Positions 1 through 7,328 of a stretch of DNA of 64,000 bases are shown here, piece after piece. This stretch comes from Leptolyngbyaceae cyanobacterium (GTDB taxonomy: Bacteria > Cyanobacteriota > Cyanobacteriia > Cyanobacteriales > Aerosakkonemataceae). Under the pieces are notes generated by a model. That model was not told where the DNA came from and searched no databases. It saw nothing but the letters and a program-made list of their open reading frames with translations. The stretch spans positions 124,001 to 188,000 of the forward strand of contig DATNQN010000057.1 in assembly GCA_036703985.1 (NCBI GenBank), read 5' to 3'. The first letter of the stretch is position 1. Every line of letters starts with the position of its first letter. Position numbers and translations under genes: made by a program.

Positions 1-21
1 TTGGAAGGTTCGGTTGGGTAA
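1..21 (+). CDS. sufB: SufB C-terminus (partial, cut by left edge)
   Basis: The first 21 bases read Leu-Glu-Gly-Ser-Val-Gly-stop in frame 1. From memory, cyanobacterial SufB, the scaffold subunit of the SufBCD Fe-S assembly complex, ends in a very similar peptide, and sufB normally lies directly upstream of sufC. Only six codons are visible, so the call rests on this match and on gene order. Confidence 0.6.
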   Translation: MEGSVG

Positions 22-27
22 TGAAAC

Positions 28-115
28 CGCAGATTAATGCAGATATAGGCGATAGCCTTCCCGCAGGGTACGCAGATAAACGCAGATATTTTATCTATGT
101 TTATCTGCGTACTTT
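28..115 (-). repeat. Dispersed TCTGCG-type repeat with nested palindromic insert
   Basis: Read on the minus strand, this spacer between sufB and sufC carries the core AAGGCTATCGCCTA flanked by TCTGCG words. The same arrangement occurs on the plus strand near 6522, 8642 and 53586. It is an interspersed cyanobacterial repeat with no coding potential. Confidence 0.7.
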
Positions 116-210
116 ATGAAAAATTTAAGTCTACATCTGTGGTTGTTCATTAAATATTTGAACTGGACTAAAAGCAGAGAACACGGAGTAAGAGGGAGAA
201 GAGAGGAAAC

Positions 211-999
211 ATGATTATCGAAAATAGTGAGGTGATTCTGTCAGTTCGCAATCTGACGGCGAATGTTGATGGGAATCAAATTTTGAAAGGTGTGAATTTG
301 GAGATTAAAGCGGGAGAAATTCACGCCATTATGGGGCCAAACGGTTCTGGTAAAAGTACTTTTTCCAAGGTTTTGGCTGGACATCCTGCTTATGAAGTGA
401 CTGGTGGAGAAGTACTTTTTAAAGGGCAAAATCTTTTGGATTTAGAACCAGAAGAAAGAGCGAAAACAGGAGTATTTTTGGCGTTCCAATATCCGTTAGA
501 AATTCCCGGTGTAAGTAATTTGGATTTCTTGCGAGTTGCTTATAATTCTCGTCGCAAAGCTGATGGTTTGGAAGAATTAGATTCGTTCGATTTTAATGAT
601 TTGATTGAAGAAAAGCTAGAAGTGGTAAAAATGAATCCGGCTTTTCTCAATCGTAGCGTAAATGAAGGGTTTTCTGGTGGTGAGAAAAAGCGGAATGAGA
701 TTCTGCAAATGGCATTGCTGGAACCTACTTTAGCAATTTTGGATGAAACTGATTCTGGCTTGGATATCGACGCGCTAAAGATTGTGGCAAATGGCGTTAA
801 TCAGTTGACTAAACCTGATAATGCGGTTTTGATGATTACTCACTATCAGCGGTTGCTTGATTACATCGTGCCTGATTACGTTCACGTCATGCAAGGTGGA
901 CGAATTATCACTAGTGGTGGTAAAGAATTGGCGCTGGAATTGGAAAGTCGCGGTTATGATTGGTTGCTGGAAGAACAAGCATCTGAGGTGGCGGTGTAA
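211..999 (+). CDS. sufC: Fe-S cluster assembly ATPase SufC
   Basis: SufC is the cytoplasmic ABC-type ATPase that drives conformational change in the SufBCD scaffold during Fe-S cluster assembly. The 262 residues show Walker [10 protein letters not shown] at 42-50, a SufC-type signature SGGEKKRNE near 155 and Walker [13 protein letters not shown] near 175. There are no membrane segments. Length is normal for the family. The ATG follows a purine-rich ribosome binding site (GAGAGGAAAC). The stop codon overlaps the sufD start (TAATG), so the two are translationally coupled. The preceding fragment looks like the end of sufB, giving the usual cyanobacterial order sufBCDS. Confidence 0.97.
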   Translation: MIIENSEVILSVRNLTANVDGNQILKGVNLEIKAGEIHAIMGPNGSGKSTFSKVLAGHPAYEVTGGEVLFKGQNLLDLEPEERAKTGVFLAFQYPLEIPGVSNLDFLRVAYNSRRKADGLEELDSFDFNDLIEEKLEVVKMNPAFLNRSVNEGFSGGEKKRNEILQMALLEPTLAILDETDSGLDIDALKIVANGVNQLTKPDNAVLMITHYQRLLDYIVPDYVHVMQGGRIITSGGKELALELESRGYDWLLEEQASEVAV

Positions 1000-2378
1000 T
1001 GAGTACTCAAGTTTTATCTGCTTCTACCAATAGAGATGCTTATTTAGCGGCGTTGTTGGATGGAGTTTCTAGATCCCCCCTAACCCCCCTTAATAAGGGG
1101 GGAACAGAAGATGCAAATGAAGATTGGTTGCAGGAATTGCGCGATCGATCTTCTGCACTCCTTCTCGAACAAAGCTTCCCCACCGCTAAGGATGAGGCAT
1201 GGCGCTTTACCGATCTGTCACCTATGTTACAGGTGAGTTTTCAGCCAGCAGAAACTAGCAACATCGCTTCTCTTCCTGCCTCTGGAATCACCCCATTAAT
1301 TTTGTCAGAAGCAGCGGAAAGCCGTTTGGTATTTGTCAATGGTGTTTATGCACCTCAACTATCTTCAACTGCTAAGATACCAAGCCCTATTTTTGCTGGG
1401 AATTTAGCTCAATTACCAGAAAATTATCGTTCCCATCTATCACATTATTTGGGAAAACAGCCGGGTGCAACTGATGTATTTACCGCCCTCAACACAGCAG
1501 GATTTACTGATGTAGCGGTAGTTTGGATACCAAAGAATCAAGTTTTAGAAACTCCTATTCATCTGCTGTTTATCTCTACCTTAAATGATTACGCAAGTAT
1601 TTCTCAACCCCGTTGTTTAGTTGTAGCTGAAACCAACAGTAAAGTAACTTTAGTTGAAGATTACTTGACAATTGGTGAGTGGTGCGGCAGCAAGTCTAAT
1701 CCTTACTGTGTGAATACAGTAACAGAAATTTGGGCTGAAGAAAACGCGCAAATTACTCACCATCGAGTACAGCGAGATAGCAACGTTGCTTTTCACATTG
1801 GCAAAACGGCTGTTTCCCAAGCGCGTTACAGTCGCTACACCTGTAATGCGATTAGTTTGGGTGCCCAGATATCGCGCCACAATTTAGATATTTTCCAAAC
1901 AGGAGAACAAACCGAAACTATCCTGAATGGTTTGATGATGATTGCTGGCGAACAACTGTCAGATATCCACACTCAGATTATTCTTAATTATCCTCACAGT
2001 ACGACTCGCCAGTTGCAGAAAAATATTGTGAGCGATCGCGCTCATGCTGTTTTTAACGGTAGAGTGTTTGTTGGGAAATCAGCACAATTAACTGATGCGG
2101 GACAACTGAACCGGAATTTGCTGCTATCTCCCAAAGCGAGAATCGATACGAAACCCCAACTGGAAATTATTGCCGATAATGTGAAATGTTCTCACGGCGC
2201 AACGGTTAGTCAGTTGGATGATGAGGAAGTTTTTTATCTACAAAGTCGCGGTTTAGATAAAGCCAGCGCCCACAATTTGTTAGTGGATGCTTTTGCTGGT
2301 GAAATTATTAATTTGCTGCCTCTCCATTCTATTCAGACAATGCTTGCTCAGTGTGTTGCTTGTAGAACGATCGAGTAA
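999..2378 (+). CDS. sufD: Fe-S cluster assembly protein SufD
   Basis: SufD pairs with SufB to form the beta-helical scaffold that SufC powers. The 459-residue product has the late SufB/SufD-type region (CSHGATVSQLDDEEVFYLQSR, about residues 395-415; first 20 shown motif is CSHGATVSQLDDEEVFYLQS) and ends like other cyanobacterial SufD proteins. The start ATG overlaps the sufC stop by one base. Near residues 25-36 there is a peptide RSPLTPLNKGGT encoded by a GC-rich palindrome (1069-1105). This looks like a dispersed repeat inserted in frame in the poorly conserved N-terminal region. The reading frame stays open, so the gene is probably functional. Confidence 0.95.
   Translation: MSTQVLSASTNRDAYLAALLDGVSRSPLTPLNKGGTEDANEDWLQELRDRSSALLLEQSFPTAKDEAWRFTDLSPMLQVSFQPAETSNIASLPASGITPLILSEAAESRLVFVNGVYAPQLSSTAKIPSPIFAGNLAQLPENYRSHLSHYLGKQPGATDVFTALNTAGFTDVAVVWIPKNQVLETPIHLLFISTLNDYASISQPRCLVVAETNSKVTLVEDYLTIGEWCGSKSNPYCVNTVTEIWAEENAQITHHRVQRDSNVAFHIGKTAVSQARYSRYTCNAISLGAQISRHNLDIFQTGEQTETILNGLMMIAGEQLSDIHTQIILNYPHSTTRQLQKNIVSDRAHAVFNGRVFVGKSAQLTDAGQLNRNLLLSPKARIDTKPQLEIIADNVKCSHGATVSQLDDEEVFYLQSRGLDKASAHNLLVDAFAGEIINLLPLHSIQTMLAQCVACRTIE
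1069..1105. repeat. Palindromic dispersed repeat inserted in sufD
   Basis: The hairpin CCCCCCTTA (1084-1092) / TAAGGGGGG (1094-1102) lies inside the sufD reading frame and encodes an SPLTPLNKGG peptide. From memory, this sequence is a common intergenic repeat in cyanobacteria. Its presence inside a coding frame is the odd part. Confidence 0.7.
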
Positions 2379-2380
2379 TT

Positions 2381-2466
2381 GGTAGTGGGTAATGGGTAGT
2401 TGGTAATGGACAAAGTTTTTACCGATTATCTACTACCTACTACCTACTGCCTACTACCTACTACCT
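2381..2466. repeat. Heptameric fold-back repeat (GGTAGTG / CTACTAC)
   Basis: The left arm (2381-2409) is degenerate 7-base units such as GGTAGTG and GGTAATG. The right arm (2430-2466) is CTACTAC-type units, the reverse complement. The arms could form a long imperfect hairpin between sufD and sufS. A near copy lies at 62359-62444. Confidence 0.85.
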
Positions 2467-2472
2467 AAAATC

Positions 2473-3735
2473 ATGACTATCACTCAAGAAAAAACCCTGG
2501 CTGAAAAAGTCCGTGCCGATTTCCCGATTTTGCATCAGGAAGTCAACGGTAAACCATTAGTTTATTTAGACAACGCCGCTACTTCTCAAAAACCTTTAGC
2601 GGTTCTCGATGCGCTGCGGAATTACTACGAACAATATAACTCAAATGTGCATCGCGGCGTTCATACTCTCAGCGCCAAAGCAACAGATGCTTATGAAGGT
2701 TCGCGAGTAAAAATTGCCAAATTTGTCAATGCGGCTTTTCCCCATGAAATTATCTATACTCGCAATGCTTCCGAAGCAATTAACTTAGTTGCTTATGCTT
2801 GGGGATTAACTAATTTACAACCAGGAGATGAAGTAATTCTCTCGGTGATGGAACACCACAGCAATTTAGTTCCTTGGCAACTTGTCACCAAAACTACAGG
2901 CGCGGTTCTCAAATTTGTCGAACTTACATCAAACGAAGAATTTGATTTAGATCAGTACAAGAATCTAGTTTCAGATAAAACTAAACTGGTTTCTGTTGTT
3001 CACGTTTCTAACACTCTTGGCTGCATTAATCCTGTCAAAGAAATTGCTGAAATTGCTCATAAATATGGTGCAAAAGTATTAATTGATGCTTGCCAAAGTG
3101 CGCCGCATTTACCGATTGACGTACAGGCGATCGATTGCGATTGGCTAGTAGCTTCCGGTCACAAAATGTGTGGCCCAACTGGGATCGGTTTCCTCTATGG
3201 TAAGGAAAAGATTTTGCGGGCAATGCCTCCTTTTATGGGTGGTGGCGAAATGATTGCCGATGTGTTTTTAGAGCAATCAACTTATGCCGATTTACCCCAT
3301 AAATTTGAAGCGGGAACGCCTGCGATCGCAGAAGCGATCGGACTCGGTGCAGCAGTGGATTATCTATCTAATATTGGTATGGATAAAATCCACGCATACG
3401 AAGCAGAATTAACCGCTTATTTGTTCGAGCAATTAGAACAAATTCCCCAAGTCAGAATTTATGGGCCAAAACCCAATGCTAACGGCGAAGGTAGAGCAGC
3501 ACTCGCTTCTTTTACTGCTGGTGAAGTGCATCCTCACGACTTATCAACCATATTAGATCAAGCCGGAGTTGCGATTAGGGCAGGGCATCATTGTACCCAA
3601 CCTTTACACCGTTATTTGAAAGCACAATCAACTGCCAGAGCGAGTTTGTATTTCTACAATACGCGGGAAGAAATTGATGTGTTTATTGCGGCTTTGAAGG
3701 AAGCGATCGACTTTTTTGGTGGGCTGTTTGGGTAA
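2473..3735 (+). CDS. sufS: Cysteine desulfurase SufS
   Basis: SufS is a PLP-dependent group II cysteine desulfurase that releases sulfur from cysteine for the SufBCD scaffold. The 420-residue product shows the PLP-lysine region [10 protein letters not shown] near residue 228, the histidine region VMEHHSN near 125 and the catalytic cysteine in [11 protein letters not shown] at about 374. Length and motif order match the SufS/CsdA group, and no membrane segment is present. It lies downstream of sufD across a fold-back repeat, so it probably belongs to the same operon, although the hairpin could reduce read-through. A GC-rich stem-loop follows the gene. Confidence 0.97.
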   Translation: MTITQEKTLAEKVRADFPILHQEVNGKPLVYLDNAATSQKPLAVLDALRNYYEQYNSNVHRGVHTLSAKATDAYEGSRVKIAKFVNAAFPHEIIYTRNASEAINLVAYAWGLTNLQPGDEVILSVMEHHSNLVPWQLVTKTTGAVLKFVELTSNEEFDLDQYKNLVSDKTKLVSVVHVSNTLGCINPVKEIAEIAHKYGAKVLIDACQSAPHLPIDVQAIDCDWLVASGHKMCGPTGIGFLYGKEKILRAMPPFMGGGEMIADVFLEQSTYADLPHKFEAGTPAIAEAIGLGAAVDYLSNIGMDKIHAYEAELTAYLFEQLEQIPQVRIYGPKPNANGEGRAALASFTAGEVHPHDLSTILDQAGVAIRAGHHCTQPLHRYLKAQSTARASLYFYNTREEIDVFIAALKEAIDFFGGLFG

Positions 3736-3745
3736 AATGGTAGTT

Positions 3746-3804
3746 GGGCGGGTTTTGTTGAGAGATTGTGTTTGGGAATCATGAATTATCTGCTAAACCC
3801 GCCC
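3746..3804. repeat. Stem-loop after sufS (GGGCGGGTTT / AAACCCGCCC)
   Basis: Ten-base perfect arms lie at 3746-3755 and 3795-3804, with a loop of about 39 bases. There is no T-run after the 3' arm, so it looks more like a REP-type dispersed palindrome than a classical terminator, although it may still stop or stabilise the suf transcript. Confidence 0.7.
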
Positions 3805-3841
3805 CTACTATCTGACAAGCTTAAAAGTTTAGTGCAAATTT

Positions 3842-4480
3842 ATGCCTGAAACAATTGGAGTTGCTAAAGCGATTACTAATTTAAATGTTGCTCAGGAAAG
3901 ATTAAATTTAAGACCCAGTGATGAGCCTAATTTTTTTACTGAATGGTATCAGGATTTACCCGAACTGACCGAAGAAGAAAAACTAGTATTAAATCGATTA
4001 AAGAATCGCTATCTTTACTATGCCGCTGATGGTTTTGTCTTAGAAGGTACAGTCAGCATTATTATTTTATCTCCTCTATTAGAATTGCTCGGATTATGTG
4101 ATTCTCCTTTCAAAATTCGGGGAGAAAAATTTGTAAAAGTAGAAATTGAAAACGGCAACACTCAATTAGAGGGGTTTATAGATACTTTAGTAATTAAAGA
4201 TTTATTTTGGGTTGTATTAATAGAAGCGAAACAATATGGTTTTAGTGTTTTACAAGCATTACCGCAAACTTTAGCTTATATGGTAGCAAATCCTAATTGG
4301 GAAACGCCTGTTTTTGGAATGATATTGACTGGTGAAGATTATATTTTTGTTAAGCTCGATCGGCAGTTAGGGCAATATGCTTTGTCAAAAAAGTTTACAC
4401 TTGTTAACCCGCAAGATAATGAACTTTATGATGTGGTGAGAGTGATTAAGAGAATTATGAGTTTAGGGAGTTCGTTGTAG
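3842..4480 (+). CDS. PD-(D/E)XK-like nuclease-fold protein
   Basis: This 212-residue protein resembles small cyanobacterial proteins often annotated as a type I restriction enzyme R subunit, but it has no helicase or other subunits nearby. The centre shows a possible PD-(D/E)XK core: GFIDTL followed about 13 residues later by VVLIEAKQYG, giving the Asp...Glu-x-Lys pattern. It is soluble. It opens the accessory stretch downstream of suf and lies 137 bases before an RNase III-like gene on the same strand. The nuclease fold is inferred from motif spacing, and catalytic activity is not established. It could be a non-catalytic relative. Confidence 0.6.
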   Translation: MPETIGVAKAITNLNVAQERLNLRPSDEPNFFTEWYQDLPELTEEEKLVLNRLKNRYLYYAADGFVLEGTVSIIILSPLLELLGLCDSPFKIRGEKFVKVEIENGNTQLEGFIDTLVIKDLFWVVLIEAKQYGFSVLQALPQTLAYMVANPNWETPVFGMILTGEDYIFVKLDRQLGQYALSKKFTLVNPQDNELYDVVRVIKRIMSLGSSL

Positions 4481-4617
4481 GTTTAAAAAATCCACTTTTT
4501 AGTAGTATTTCTCATTTGCTAAATAGAATAAGTTTTTCTCAAATTTAATTGATGTTGACAATCATAACGTCTATAAATGGAAATGCACTACAAAAAACTA
4601 GCAAGATAAATCCCAAG

Positions 4618-5811
4618 ATGAATATAGATATCGAGGCTGTTAAAAAAGCGATCGCTATTCCCGACTTTAACCAAACAAAGCTACTTGAAATCGCCCTAAC
4701 TCATTCCTCCTACATTTACGAAAATACCAAACTGAAACGGCAACAACAAGACTTACAAGAGCGCGAATACAGAAGGCTAGCAATACTAGGCGATTCTATC
4801 CTGGGTGCTGTTGTTATCGATTACTTACATGAAAACTTCCAAGATTTTAATCAATTTAGGCTAACTGACTGCAAAAGTAAACTGGTAAGCCGAGAGAATG
4901 CTTATGAATTTGCACGAAAATTGCATTTAAGGCAGTTATGTTTGCTTGGTGGAGGCGAGAAAGGGAAAAATGAAAACGAGCAGAAGGATCTCTTTGGTGA
5001 GATGTTCGAGGCTTTGTTGGGTGCAATTTACTTGAACTTTAACCGTAATTTTTCTCTTACTCGTGACTGGCTTGTTAAGCACTTCATTGCTAATGCTGTA
5101 GACGCGCTATTGACAGATAATTCTATAGCAGAACAACAATTGCCAGCAGACAGTTTATCGGCAGTTAGTAATATGAATCCTGACGAAGCCACTCAACTAT
5201 TGTGGCAAATGAAACGAAAAATTGATTCCTTAGTTGATGATAATGAGGAATTTCAGCAACTTCTTACCTGGGTAAAACAGAAATCTCTTGCAGTTGATTC
5301 TTCTTACCAACCAAGAAAAGTTAGAGCTTTTTACTTTGTCTTAGTCCGTATCCTTGGTCGTGCTTTTGCCCGTAACTTAGATCCTGCTCGTGGAGGTGCA
5401 AAAGCTCGTCAGTTTGCCACTAACTTTAGTCGTGCCAATGATATTGCTCTTGACCTTGCCTTTAATGATAATCCAAATCTTTCTCCCGCAAATGTTCTTG
5501 CATTTATCTTTGCTCTTAACATTGAACCTGAACTGAAACAAACGCTGCAAAAGCTAAAAGCTGAAATGCCAGATCCAAAGGAACAAAAAGAAGGATTTGA
5601 AAGGTGGCGGCAAGAGAGCAGCCAAAAATGGCTTGAGCAATTAAGATTAGCGATCGGTCATGATTTACAGTTCAGTAATAAGCAAAAAGATTTACTTAAA
5701 CAGTATTATGATGCTAATAAGCTGCTACTGGAGTGTATCGGTGCTGCTAATGTTACCCGAGAAGCGAAAGAGGAAATTTTAGAAAGTTTGTTTTTGCCTA
5801 AAGAATCTTAA
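4618..5811 (+). CDS. RNase III domain fused to NACHT-type C-terminal helical tail
   Basis: Residues about 20-165 (from the ATG at 4618) form an RNase III domain, with LTHSS at 27-31, the signature region RLAILGDSIL at 53-62 and FGEMFEALLGAIYL at 126-139. Two catalytic positions differ from classical RNase III: the first signature Glu is Ala55 and the later Asp is Glu128. Asp59 and Glu131 are kept. There is no double-stranded RNA binding domain. Instead residues about 215-397 (KVRAFYFVLVRILGRAFARN, then AIGHDLQFSNKQKDLLKQYY) closely resemble the C-terminal helical region I recall from cyanobacterial NACHT conflict proteins. Upstream in-frame starts exist at 4549 (TTG) and 4552 (ATG). The 4618 start puts the domain at the usual distance from the N-terminus. 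Confidence 0.75.
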   Translation: MNIDIEAVKKAIAIPDFNQTKLLEIALTHSSYIYENTKLKRQQQDLQEREYRRLAILGDSILGAVVIDYLHENFQDFNQFRLTDCKSKLVSRENAYEFARKLHLRQLCLLGGGEKGKNENEQKDLFGEMFEALLGAIYLNFNRNFSLTRDWLVKHFIANAVDALLTDNSIAEQQLPADSLSAVSNMNPDEATQLLWQMKRKIDSLVDDNEEFQQLLTWVKQKSLAVDSSYQPRKVRAFYFVLVRILGRAFARNLDPARGGAKARQFATNFSRANDIALDLAFNDNPNLSPANVLAFIFALNIEPELKQTLQKLKAEMPDPKEQKEGFERWRQESSQKWLEQLRLAIGHDLQFSNKQKDLLKQYYDANKLLLECIGAANVTREAKEEILESLFLPKES

Positions 5812-5860
5812 TTAACAATCAAAAATCGCTCAAATTTTGTGGCAATACTTTTTAATAATA

Positions 5861-5900
5861 AAGCAGGGGCGGCATTGCCAAACCTGCTTTCTACTTTTTT
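5861..5900 (+). terminator. Rho-independent terminator after RNase III-like gene
   Basis: The stem AAGCAGG (5861-5867) pairs with CCTGCTT (5883-5889), and an inner GGC/GCC adds support. A T-rich tract CTACTTTTTT follows. It lies 50 bases after the stop codon at 5811. Confidence 0.75.
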
Positions 5901-5976
5901 GAGAAAATTTAATACTGTTTAAATATACGATTCGATCTAATTCTCTTACAATGTTGCCTTTGATTTATATCTAATA

Positions 5977-6037
5977 CCAAATCCGGGTTAAAAACCTCTT
6001 TTGATTAGAAAGAGCGTAGATAACCCGGATTATTTGG
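5977..6037. repeat. Near-perfect inverted repeat (possible miniature element)
   Basis: Left arm CCAAATCCGGGTTA (about 5977-5990) is the reverse complement of right arm TAACCCGGATTATTTGG (6021-6037) except for a 3-base insertion. The spacer is 30 bases. It has no coding capacity. It could be a MITE-like element or a hairpin in a transcript. Confidence 0.6.
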
Positions 6038-6048
6038 GAAAATTAAAC

Positions 6049-6077
6049 TTGACGATCAAATTGTGCCAGGATGAAAT
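6049..6077 (+). promoter_or_regulatory. Candidate sigma70-type promoter for a small RNA
   Basis: TTGACG (6049-6054), a 17-base spacer and TGAAAT (6072-6077) make a plausible -35/-10 pair. The predicted start is near 6084, just before a stem-loop and about 90 bases before an intrinsic terminator. No open reading frame follows. Confidence 0.4.
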
Positions 6078-6083
6078 TCTTTT

Positions 6084-6175
6084 CTTTTGGGTAAAAGAAA
6101 GCGGTTCCTTAACCCTAAGAGGCTTCTTCCTAATCAAGGACGCTGAAGTGTGACTATGACTTCGGCGCTCTTTTT
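6084..6175 (+). ncRNA. Candidate small RNA ending in an intrinsic terminator
   Basis: The segment after the candidate promoter holds a perfect hairpin TTTCTTTT-GGGT-AAAAGAAA (6081-6100), a possible long-range pair TCCTT/AAGGA (about 6106-6110 and 6136-6140), and a 9-bp stem CGCTGAAGT/ACTTCGGCG (6141-6149 and 6159-6167) followed by CTCTTTTT. It has no ORF. It does not match any cyanobacterial RNA family I recognise, so the call is structural only. Confidence 0.35.
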
Positions 6176-6359
6176 AGAGGAGAAAACAGCTTGTTAGTCA
6201 GGTCAGTTAAAACCTAAAGACTTTCCGTAGTCCCTAACTACGCCCTAGTCACTGGGTTTGGTCAGTTAATTGTTTATTAACATAACAACCTCTAAGCCGA
6301 TTGTCAACTGCTATTGAAAAATTATTCGTTTGCATTTATTTGTGGCTCATCTGTTGTAA

Positions 6360-6600
6360 AAAAAGAGCGATCAGGCCAAAAAAACTAGAATAGTAAAAAA
6401 GTGCGATCGCCCTTTCTTCACCTGTGTTCATCTGTGTTCATCTGTGTTCATCTGTGGTTAAAATAAAAGATCGATCGGGCAAACAAAACTACAATAGTAA
6501 AAAAATGCGATCGCCCTTTCTTCATCTGCGTAGCCTACGGCAAGGCTATCGCCTACATCTGCGTTTATCTGTCTTCATCTGCGGTTAAAAAAGATCGATC
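6360..6600. repeat. Two tandem copies of a dispersed TCATCTG repeat unit
   Basis: Each copy has a GATCAGG/GATCGGGC-like start, CTAnAATAGTAAAAAA, a HIP1 site GCGATCGC and then TTCATCTG words ending in GGTTAAAA. Copy 1 (about 6365-6465) holds the 10-base tandem TGTGTTCATC three times. Copy 2 (about 6477-6590) carries instead the insert GTAGCCTACGGCAAGGCTAT (6530-6549). Similar units separate the next toxin-antitoxin modules. Confidence 0.75.
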
Positions 6601-6668
6601 GCACTAGCCTGCTGGTAGATAATCTAAGATGGGATTAAACACAACAATTATCCCTGTGAGAACCTGCA

Positions 6669-6845
6669 ATGGATGCTTTAGTTCAAGAACTTGACACAAA
6701 ACTAAGCCAATGGCAGCCTGATATTGCTGAACAAGTGCGACAATGTATTGCAGAACTAATCGATCTGGCAGATCGAGATGCGCTAGATATTCTTCGATCC
6801 AGAATAGTTGAACAAGAAGTATTAGATTTAATTGATGAACCTTAA
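6669..6845 (+). CDS. Small MazE-like or other antitoxin-like protein
   Basis: An uninterrupted 58-residue reading frame begins with MDALVQELDTKLSQWQPDIA and is rich in Glu, Asp, Leu and Ile, with predicted helical character throughout. It is too short for standard ORF filters. Its last codons overlap the start of a frame reading MNLKPGEVWLVDLG, the characteristic N-terminus of MazF/PemK-type toxins. That overlap is typical of toxin-antitoxin operons, so antitoxin is the likely role. No DNA-binding motif is obvious. The partner toxin is truncated, so this antitoxin may now be an orphan. Confidence 0.6.
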   Translation: MDALVQELDTKLSQWQPDIAEQVRQCIAELIDLADRDALDILRSRIVEQEVLDLIDEP

Positions 6846-6891
6846 ACCTGGTGAAGTGTGGCTGGTAGATTTAGGATTAATAATTAAATAA
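6835..6891 (+). pseudogene. Truncated MazF/PemK-family toxin remnant
   Basis: The frame reads MNLKPGEVWLVDLGLIIK then stop. From family knowledge, KPGEVWLVDLG is the first beta-strand region of MazF/PemK ribonuclease toxins, which are about 110 residues long. Only 18 residues remain. The start codon lies inside the end of the antitoxin-like gene. Immediately downstream the sequence switches to an unrelated deaminase toxin frame, which suggests a deletion or recombination junction near 6885-6905. Confidence 0.65.
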
Positions 6892-6932
6892 AATAAGAGT
6901 GATGCTTCCAAATTGGCCAAAAACCGAATAGA

Positions 6933-7328
6933 GTGTTTAATGAACTAGCTGAATATAGACAACGCCTTGGGCTACCTGCCGCAGGTAGCGAAACAGATAA
7001 ATCAACCATAGCTAAAATAGAAATAGCTAATCAAAGTTTCTTTGGCATCAATTCTGGCAGTAATCCCAATCCTCGGCAGATAACTTTCAAGGTAAATCCC
7101 ATTACCAAAACTCACGCCGAAGCAGATGCTTTTCAGCAAGTAGCAGATGCAGGAATTAGAGGAGGAAAAGCTCGTTTAATTGTCGATCGCGCTCTTTGTG
7201 CTGCTTGTGGTATAAGAGGAGGTGTAAACTCTATGGCTTGGCAGTTAGGTATAGAAGAGTTAGAAATTATTACTCCTAGCGAAATCAAGACAATCACCGT
7301 TAAACCACCAAACAGAAGGAGGGAATAA
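6933..7328 (+). CDS. Deaminase-fold polymorphic toxin tip (orphan)
   Basis: The product has the zinc-binding motifs of the cytidine-deaminase-like toxin superfamily: H61-A-E63 in KTHAEADAF and C89-A-A-C92 in RALCAACGIRGG, followed by the typical ending MAWQLGIEELEIITP. In polymorphic toxins this domain sits at the C-terminus of a long secreted protein. Here only about 131 residues remain, from a GTG with no clear ribosome binding site. The frame is open back to 6903 (reading GQKPNR before the GTG), suggesting homology continues upstream of the start. The next gene starts where this one stops and resembles an Imm1 immunity protein. Whether it deaminates nucleic acid is unknown. Confidence 0.75.
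   Translation: MFNELAEYRQRLGLPAAGSETDKSTIAKIEIANQSFFGINSGSNPNPRQITFKVNPITKTHAEADAFQQVADAGIRGGKARLIVDRALCAACGIRGGVNSMAWQLGIEELEIITPSEIKTITVKPPNRRRE

Larger units (their letters stand above)
5812..6668. other. Long spacer with terminator, inverted repeat, possible sRNA and repeats
   Basis: No convincing protein gene is seen. In order it holds a terminator hairpin (5861-5900), a long inverted repeat (5977-6037), a promoter-like sequence with a structured terminator-ended segment (6049-6175), a segment flanked by direct repeats of GGTCAGTTAA (6201-6210 and 6260-6269), and two copies of a dispersed repeat (about 6360-6475 and 6477-6600). Confidence 0.7.

Noticed and set aside
6420-6465. Short tandem repeats that might be a CRISPR array
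   Set aside because: Units are 10 bases in direct tandem without spacers, and there are no cas genes nearby.
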